Both the position numbers and the translations under genes were made by a program. Shown here piece after piece: positions 7,256-11,297 of a DNA stretch of 11,297 nucleotides (the first letter of the stretch is position 1; every line of letters begins with the position of its first letter). The notes beneath the pieces are model-generated. The model was not told the origin of the DNA. It was given only the letters and a program-made list of their open reading frames with translations, and searched no databases. The stretch spans positions 1 to 11,297 of the forward strand of contig JAEWLD010000131.1 in the NCBI GenBank assembly GCA_023393485.1. The letters are read 5' to 3'. Origin of the DNA: Bacteroidota bacterium. Lineage in GTDB: Bacteria > Bacteroidota > Bacteroidia > Flavobacteriales > Flavobacteriaceae.

Positions 7256-7761
7256 TATTTCTGGTAAATCAGCGTTTCAATGACTTCAAAAGAAACGGTC
7301 TTGTCAGGATTTACGAAATATTTGATCAACGCCTCGCCCCAGAATTGCCCGTCTGAGTAATCGGCAACGATCCAGCGATGATTGAGCACTTTGGCTTTGT
7401 TGATGATGAATTTCTTGTCGGTCATCCTGGTTTGGCCGGTGTACGGATTTCCGTCGGCTTTGTCATTGTAAGCCATCAGTTGATCGGTCACCGTCTTGGA
7501 GAAAAGGTCGTACGGAATGATTTTATCGAGGTTGTTGTTGACGATGTAATTCTGAGCGTTCTGATCGTTTTCAAGCGAGAAATAATTCGCGTCGACAATC
7601 TGATTGTACATGGCATCGATACTGTCCTTTAATTTTTGCACTTGGCCTTTGTCAGACGCCGGCTTGCTTTCGGCCGCGTTTTTTCGGTTAAAATAAGCAT
7701 AGGTGAAAATATTCATCAATACCGCGAGGATAAACAAATATAGCAACAGCGATTTTTTCAT
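7255..7761 (-). CDS. Membrane-anchored protein of unknown function
   Basis: A 168-residue protein with one N-terminal hydrophobic segment (about 4-24, preceded by KK) and no lipobox or obvious cleavage site, so probably anchored in the inner membrane with a periplasmic domain. A short Lys/Ser-rich and helical region (about 30-60) is followed by a mixed alpha/beta domain containing MTDKKFIINKAKVLNHRWIV and DYSDGQFWGEALIKYFV-like segments, which suggests a small fold with a central sheet. I do not recognise a named family. It is the middle gene of a minus-strand operon: 10 bases after the PhnP-like hydrolase stop and overlapping the lipoprotein start by one base. The real protein status is supported by operon packing and the clean N-terminus. 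Confidence 0.75.
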   Translation of the reverse strand: MKKSLLLYLFILAVLMNIFTYAYFNRKNAAESKPASDKGQVQKLKDSIDAMYNQIVDANYFSLENDQNAQNYIVNNNLDKIIPYDLFSKTVTDQLMAYNDKADGNPYTGQTRMTDKKFIINKAKVLNHRWIVADYSDGQFWGEALIKYFVNPDKTVSFEVIETLIYQK

Positions 7762-7771
7762 TTCAGTAAGA

Positions 7772-8536
7772 TTAAATGGTGATTTCGAGATTGTCGTGGG
7801 CTAAAAAAACGTTGGCCGGCAAGCGCTTCTGGACCTCGGCGTGGAAACCCATTTTGTGGCTGATGTGCGTCAGATAAGCTTTTTCTGGCCGGACCAAATT
7901 TATGAAATCGAGCGCTTCCTGCAAATTGAAATGCGTTTCATGTGGTTCTTCGCGCAATGCATTGACCACAAGAACCTTGAGGTTTTTGAGTTTGTCGATT
8001 TCGGTATCAAGTATCGTTTTTACATCGGTCAGATAGGCGAAATCGTCAATGCGATAGCCGAACGCCTGCAATTTTCCGTGCATGACGTTTATGGGGATAA
8101 TGGTTTTGCCATTGATCGGAAATGGCTGGTTATTCGTGACTTCACGCGGCTCGACTGTTGGCGCGCCAGGATATTTATTGACTTTTTCAAAAACGTAATC
8201 AAACCGCTTTTCGAGATTTTCGATCACGCGCCGATGCGCATAAATGGGAATGCCGCCTTGCCTGAAGTTGAACGGCCGGATATCGTCAATGCCTGCGGTG
8301 TGGTCGGCATGCTCATGCGTGAAAAGAATTGCGTCGACGCGCGGGCAGCGTGAGGTGAGCATCTGCTGGCGGAAATCCGGGCCGCAATCCACTACGATCG
8401 AATAGCCTTCGCCATAAATCCAAACCGATACACGAAGCCTTTTATCGCGCGGATCGGAGCTTTTGCAAACCGGATGGTCTGAGCCGATGACCGGAATGCC
8501 CTGCGAAGTTCCCGTACCCAGAAAATAGACTTTCAC
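7772..8536 (-). CDS. MBL-fold metallo-hydrolase, PhnP-like (phosphoribosyl cyclic phosphodiesterase type)
   Basis: A 254-residue metallo-beta-lactamase-fold hydrolase. The N-terminus has the PhnP-type GTGTSQGIP (7-15), followed by VCKSSDPRDKRLR (23-35). Metal ligands are in T-H74-E-H76-A-D78-H79, H153 (MHG), D171 (LTD), and H224/H227 (THISH). Characterised PhnP cleaves 5-phosphoribosyl 1,2-cyclic phosphate in the phosphonate pathway; no phn genes are present, so the substrate here may be another cyclic phosphodiester. I place the start at GTG 8536, directly before KVYFLGTGTSQG; there is no ATG at this point. An in-frame extension to 8770 would run across the divergent promoter and into the neighbouring gene and is not homologous to the family. 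It leads an operon with two exported proteins of unknown function. Fold and metal site are firm; substrate is inferred. Confidence 0.92.
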   Translation of the reverse strand: MKVYFLGTGTSQGIPVIGSDHPVCKSSDPRDKRLRVSVWIYGEGYSIVVDCGPDFRQQMLTSRCPRVDAILFTHEHADHTAGIDDIRPFNFRQGGIPIYAHRRVIENLEKRFDYVFEKVNKYPGAPTVEPREVTNNQPFPINGKTIIPINVMHGKLQAFGYRIDDFAYLTDVKTILDTEIDKLKNLKVLVVNALREEPHETHFNLQEALDFINLVRPEKAYLTHISHKMGFHAEVQKRLPANVFLAHDNLEITI

Positions 8537-8552
8537 GTGTGTTATTTTTTTA

Positions 8553-8560
8553 CAAAAATA
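8553..8560 (-). promoter_or_regulatory. Minus-strand -7 element for the PhnP-like operon
   Basis: CAAAAATA on the plus strand is TATTTTTG on the minus strand, matching TAnnTTTG. It ends 16 bases before the GTG start at 8536, the same spacing as at the BatA-like operon. No TTG appears at the expected -33 position on this strand, so the promoter may be weak or activator-dependent. It supports the GTG start over the longer reading frame. Confidence 0.55.
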
Positions 8561-8573
8561 GGGCAATTCCCTT

Positions 8574-8601
8574 TTGTAGACGCACCATTTTGTTAACTTT
8601 G
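8574..8601 (+). promoter_or_regulatory. Complete -33/-7 promoter for the conserved 486-aa protein
   Basis: TTG at 8574-8576 and TAACTTTG at 8594-8601 are separated by 17 bp, a full match to the Bacteroidota TTG/TAnnTTTG housekeeping promoter. The ATG follows 25 bases after the -7 box, after an A-rich stretch (AAAAAAATG) and no Shine-Dalgarno sequence. It is the best promoter in the window, suggesting steady, strong expression of the downstream gene. Confidence 0.75.
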
Positions 8602-8626
8602 TAATCCAGACAGTGAGAACAAAAAA

Positions 8627-10087
8627 ATGAGTACCGAAATCACATTGAAGGGCGACAAAGTCATTGAGCAGATTCCATCGCTGCGTGACAAAGCCCTCCG
8701 CATCAACCTCAACGAAAACATTTACGGGACATTTGCCGAAATCGGCGCCGGACAGGAAACCGTCAGGCACTTTTTCCGCTCAGGCGGCTCATCGGGAACG
8801 ATAGCCAAGGCGATGTCTGCCTATGATAAGGACTTCAGCGACGCGATTTACGGCGCAGAGACCGACGGCCGTTACGTCACGGAAAGCCGTCTGAAGAAAA
8901 TGCTTTCCCATGAAGTGAACCTTATCGAACGCCGTTTGAGCCGTGACAAACATCCGGGAAAATTATTCTTCAGTTATGCCAACACTGTCGCGACGATTGA
9001 TTTTGCGAAACAGTTCAAAGGCCACGGCTGGGTTGGAATCAAGTACCAGCTCGAGCCCGACGAGGACTACAACGAAATCACACTGCACATTCGTTTCAAA
9101 GAAACCGACGCGCGCCTGCAACAGGAAACCCTCGGCGTATTGGGTGTCAACCTTATTTATGGCGCGTTCTATAAATACAACGACCCGAAAAAACTGCTGC
9201 GTTATCTTTACGACCATCTCGACAAGGACCAGCTTGAAATCGATACGATCAACTTTTCGGGGCCGCGATTCGCCGATGTAGACAATCGTTTGATGAGTCT
9301 GCAATTGGTGAAAAACGGCATGACCGATGCGGTGATGTTCGATCCGCAAGGCAACAACATTTTGCCGGCGGCTGTGCTTTATAAGAAAAACATTCTGGCG
9401 CTTCGCGGCAGTTTCCGCCCGGTGACCAAGGTCAATATGGACATGTACGAGAAATCGCTCAAAATGTTCCTTGAGGAAAGCAAAGTGACCGAAAAGAATA
9501 CGCTTGTTATTTTCGAGATCACATTGTCAAACCTCCGTTCAGACGGCGAAATCGACGAACGTGACTTTATGGACCGCGCTGAACTTTTGTGTTCGCTCGG
9601 CCAGACGGTGATGATTTCGAACTTCCAGGAATACTATAAAGTGGTCGAATATTTCTCGAACTATACCAAAGCCCGTATGGGATTGGCGATGGGCGTCAAC
9701 AACCTGATCGACATTTTCGACGAGAAATATTACCGCCATTTGAGCGGCGGCATTTTGGAAGCGTTCGGCAAATTGTTCTACCGCGATTTGAAGGTTTTCC
9801 TTTATCCGATGATGGAAGACGGCGAAATCATCAACTCCGAAAACCTCAAGGTTCATCCGCGGATGAAAGAATTGTACAAGTTCTTCAAATTCAACGGCAA
9901 GGTCATCGACATCGAGGATTTTGATCCGCATACACTTGAGATTTTCTCCCGCGAAGTCTTGAAAATGATCGGCAAAGGCAAACCGGGTTGGGAAGAAATG
10001 CTTCCCGAAGGCATCGCAACGCTGATCAAAAAACACAAACTTTTTGATTACGACCCGAAGCGCGAGCTTGAAGAAAATACAAATTAA
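8627..10087 (+). CDS. Conserved Bacteroidota protein of unknown function (486 aa)
   Basis: A complete 486-residue, highly charged soluble protein without signal peptide or transmembrane helix, so probably cytoplasmic. Notable stretches are GTFAEIGAGQETVRHFFRSG (34-53), then SSGTIAKAMSAYDKDF, and further on segments rich in FxKQFKGHGWVGIKYQ, LGVLGVNLIYGAFYKYNDP, LRGSFRPVTKVNMDMY and ALRG-like charged runs, with a Phe/Lys-rich C-terminus. I recognise the sequence as strongly conserved across Flavobacteriia but know no demonstrated function. My recollection is that homologues are sometimes labelled nicotinate-nucleotide adenylyltransferase; I see no GGxFxPxHxGH or ISSTxxR motif of NadD, so that name is unsupported. 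It is monocistronic, between its own strong promoter and a hairpin terminator, as expected for a household gene. Confidence 0.88.
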   Translation: MSTEITLKGDKVIEQIPSLRDKALRINLNENIYGTFAEIGAGQETVRHFFRSGGSSGTIAKAMSAYDKDFSDAIYGAETDGRYVTESRLKKMLSHEVNLIERRLSRDKHPGKLFFSYANTVATIDFAKQFKGHGWVGIKYQLEPDEDYNEITLHIRFKETDARLQQETLGVLGVNLIYGAFYKYNDPKKLLRYLYDHLDKDQLEIDTINFSGPRFADVDNRLMSLQLVKNGMTDAVMFDPQGNNILPAAVLYKKNILALRGSFRPVTKVNMDMYEKSLKMFLEESKVTEKNTLVIFEITLSNLRSDGEIDERDFMDRAELLCSLGQTVMISNFQEYYKVVEYFSNYTKARMGLAMGVNNLIDIFDEKYYRHLSGGILEAFGKLFYRDLKVFLYPMMEDGEIINSENLKVHPRMKELYKFFKFNGKVIDIEDFDPHTLEIFSREVLKMIGKGKPGWEEMLPEGIATLIKKHKLFDYDPKRELEENTN

Positions 10088-10102
10088 ATTTTAAAATAAT
10101 CT

Positions 10103-10149
10103 AACCGCAGATTTGCAGATTTGAATTACTAGTCTGCGAATCTGCGGTT
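10103..10149. terminator. Bidirectional hairpin terminator built from CTGCGAAT-type repeats
   Basis: AACCGCAGATTTGCAGA (10103-10119) pairs with TCTGCGAATCTGCGGTT (10133-10149) over 17 positions with a single G-U wobble and a 13-base loop. A T-rich run (TTTATTTTT to 10156) follows on the plus strand and A-rich sequence precedes it (TTAAAATAAT), giving U-tracts in both directions. It sits 15 bases after the 486-aa gene stop and about 90 bases beyond the end of the peroxiredoxin gene, so it can end both convergent transcripts. Each arm holds two near-copies of an 8-base unit. Confidence 0.8.
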
Positions 10150-10239
10150 TATTTTTAAGGTTCATCGGAAAAGAATTCCAACCTGATGAAAAAAATACGC
10201 GATTCAATCACCAGCGAACTGGCAAGCAATCCGTGGCTT

Positions 10240-10698
10240 TTATTTTAATAGCTGTTCGGTGTGTTTTTTTGATTTCACATCGGTAATCACTTCTTCTATG
10301 ATGCCATTTTCGTCGATCACAAAGGTTGTGCGGTGCAACCCGTCGTAAGTGCGGCCCATGAACTTTTTCGGGCCCCAAACGCCATACGCATCAATCACCG
10401 CATGATTTTCGTCTGCCAACAACGGAAAAGGCAGTCGGTATTTTTCGATAAACTTTTTCTGCTTTTTCGGGCTGTCGGGACTCACGCCGACCACGGCATA
10501 GTTTCCTGAAAGAAACCGCGCGTGATTGTCGCGCAAATTACAGGCCTCGACGATGCACGTCGGGGTATTGGCCTGTGGATAAAAGAACAACACCAATTTT
10601 TGTCCTTTGTAATCTGATAGATTATGAAGCTTTCCATCCTGGTCAATGACGGAAAATGCCGGCGCCTTATCGCCTTTTTGTAAAGTTGTCATAGCCAT
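10240..10698 (-). CDS. bcp: Thioredoxin-dependent peroxiredoxin, BCP/PrxQ family
   Basis: A 152-residue cytoplasmic peroxiredoxin that reduces hydrogen peroxide and organic hydroperoxides with electrons from thioredoxin. The active site reads P41-QAN-T45-P-T-C48, the Pro/Thr/Cys catalytic set, and a second Cys at 53 (EAC) is placed five residues on, as in E. coli BCP where it is the resolving Cys. R123 in LHRTTFVID is the conserved catalytic Arg. VVGVSPDSPKKQKKFIEKYRLPFPLLADE is the usual central segment. The usual Gly before the peroxidatic Cys is Thr (T47). The first ATG overlaps the RDD-gene stop by one base (TAATG), though Met3 (10692) could also start translation. It is the second gene of a minus-strand pair and ends before the 10103-10149 terminator. 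Confidence 0.93.
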   Translation of the reverse strand: MAMTTLQKGDKAPAFSVIDQDGKLHNLSDYKGQKLVLFFYPQANTPTCIVEACNLRDNHARFLSGNYAVVGVSPDSPKKQKKFIEKYRLPFPLLADENHAVIDAYGVWGPKKFMGRTYDGLHRTTFVIDENGIIEEVITDVKSKKHTEQLLK

Positions 10699-11279
10699 TA
10701 CTTGTAGATTACAGCCGTTTTTGAAATGCTGTCATGGAATCCGCTTTTCGAGAACAGGAAAGAAAGCCGGTCAAACGGGATCAATCGGCAAAAAGTACGC
10801 GCGATGATGTCGCCGTTGGTCGGGACATCGTCAGTGGCCGTTACGACTTTTGTTCCTGTAACCATTTTACCAAGCCTTTGCTGCCAGGCGCATTCCATCG
10901 AAACATAATAACCAAAATAAATAAAGCCGCAAATCATTAGTGGCACAAGCGATTCCTCCTGGACTTCAAGCCCAATTGCAAACAGCCCTGCGGTTGAGAC
11001 AATGAAAAGCAACACAATGGCGATCATATCAATCAGGAAATTGGCAAAACGGACTCCGCCATCGGCGCGGCGCATGTCAAAATCATGATGGTTTTGTGCC
11101 TCGTCAATACTTTGCATTTGGAAAGTTTGCTTTTGTTCGGCGTTGATTCCTCGTTTTTCGATTTCTTTTTCAGCAGCCTCAACCGCCAATGGCTGGTACT
11201 TGTTGCGATCGGTCGTAACGATGACAATCAATTCCTGATCTGACCGGCCGGCCATGACGCCAGTGAATTCATTTTCCAT
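10698..11279 (-). CDS. RDD-family membrane protein
   Basis: A 193-residue membrane protein of the RDD family. A soluble N-terminal segment (about 14-45) has the helical pattern seen in Bacteroidota relatives (LIVIVTTDRNKYQPLAVEAAEKEIEKRG). The RDD domain starts at R77-FANFLI-D84 and holds two transmembrane helices (about 82-103 and 111-128), the GKMVTGTKVV loop (137-146) and a C-terminal RTFCRLIPFDRLSF segment ending GFHDSISKTAVIYK. I choose the ATG at 11279; the frame stays open to the window edge with a GTG, but that would run through the plus-strand promoter box at 11287-11294. From this ATG the gene is probably complete. Function is unknown; some RDD proteins move ions or sit near transporters. 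It is followed by the peroxiredoxin with a one-base overlap. Confidence 0.85.
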   Translation of the reverse strand: MENEFTGVMAGRSDQELIVIVTTDRNKYQPLAVEAAEKEIEKRGINAEQKQTFQMQSIDEAQNHHDFDMRRADGGVRFANFLIDMIAIVLLFIVSTAGLFAIGLEVQEESLVPLMICGFIYFGYYVSMECAWQQRLGKMVTGTKVVTATDDVPTNGDIIARTFCRLIPFDRLSFLFSKSGFHDSISKTAVIYK

Positions 11280-11286
11280 TTTAGGG

Positions 11287-11294
11287 TATCTTTG
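11287..11294 (+). promoter_or_regulatory. -7 element pointing right, for a gene beyond the window
   Basis: TATCTTTG followed by C matches TAnnTTTG and is identical in its eight bases to the helicase -7 element. It lies 8 bases upstream of the RDD start but reads in the opposite direction, so it most likely serves a divergent gene or RNA starting just outside the window. The promoter of the RDD gene itself is also outside. Confidence 0.5.
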
Positions 11295-11297
11295 CAC

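Noticed and set aside
7841..8353. 170-codon plus-strand reading frame opposite the PhnP-like hydrolase
   Set aside because: The minus-strand frame carries all the metal-binding motifs; this one is its shadow.
8537..8770. N-terminal extension of the PhnP-like hydrolase to 8770
   Set aside because: It crosses both divergent promoters and the start of the neighbouring gene, and the family begins at KVYFLGTGTSQG.
9539..10036. 165-codon minus-strand frame opposite the 486-aa gene
   Set aside because: A composition artefact, rich in Phe, Val and His, from the reverse complement of a charged protein; no start signals.
1..11297. Search for defence systems, CRISPR arrays, transposons or other mobile elements
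   Set aside because: No repeated spacer pattern, transposase, integrase, toxin-antitoxin pair or nuclease-helicase cluster is present; the helicase is a household RNA helicase and composition is even.

Overview
The window looks like chromosomal DNA from a member of the Flavobacteriia (Bacteroidota), probably Flavobacterium or a close relative with moderately high GC. Three things support this: several starts are preceded by the Bacteroidota -7 promoter element TAnnTTTG, Shine-Dalgarno sequences are mostly absent, and the protein set (BatA-like von Willebrand A membrane protein, flavobacterial dihydroorotase homologue, conserved 486-residue protein of unknown function) is typical of the group. 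The base composition is even, and I see no insertion sequence, integrase, CRISPR array, rRNA or convincing tRNA. It reads as a compact housekeeping region rather than a genomic island.

Layout. 1-92: a 9-bp hairpin and the promoter of a DEAD-box RNA helicase (93-1436, +). A lactonase-family beta-propeller (1437-2507, -) converges on the helicase with no spacer. After a 163-bp divergent intergenic region, a tight four-gene plus-strand operon (2671-6817) encodes a BatA/vWA membrane protein, a dihydroorotase homologue that has lost most metal ligands, a small DUF4870/Tic20-like membrane protein and a serine esterase; neighbours overlap by 4, 4 and 0 bases. A three-gene minus-strand operon (8536 down to 6818) encodes a PhnP-like metallo-beta-lactamase-fold hydrolase, a membrane-anchored protein of unknown function and a lipoprotein of unknown function; its end abuts the esterase, again with no spacer. 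A compact divergent promoter region (8537-8626) also drives the conserved 486-aa protein (8627-10087, +). A strong bidirectional hairpin terminator (10103-10149) separates that gene from a minus-strand pair, an RDD-family membrane protein followed by a PrxQ/BCP peroxiredoxin, joined by a TAATG overlap. At the right edge a plus-strand -7 element points out of the window.

How the genes work together: most are separate household functions (RNA remodelling, sugar-lactone hydrolysis, cyclic phosphate hydrolysis, peroxide detoxification). The most interesting unit is the 2671-6817 operon. It translationally couples a degenerate dihydroorotase to a membrane vWA protein, which suggests a non-pyrimidine, perhaps scaffolding or envelope-related role. 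The window gives no further evidence of a new defence or mobile system.
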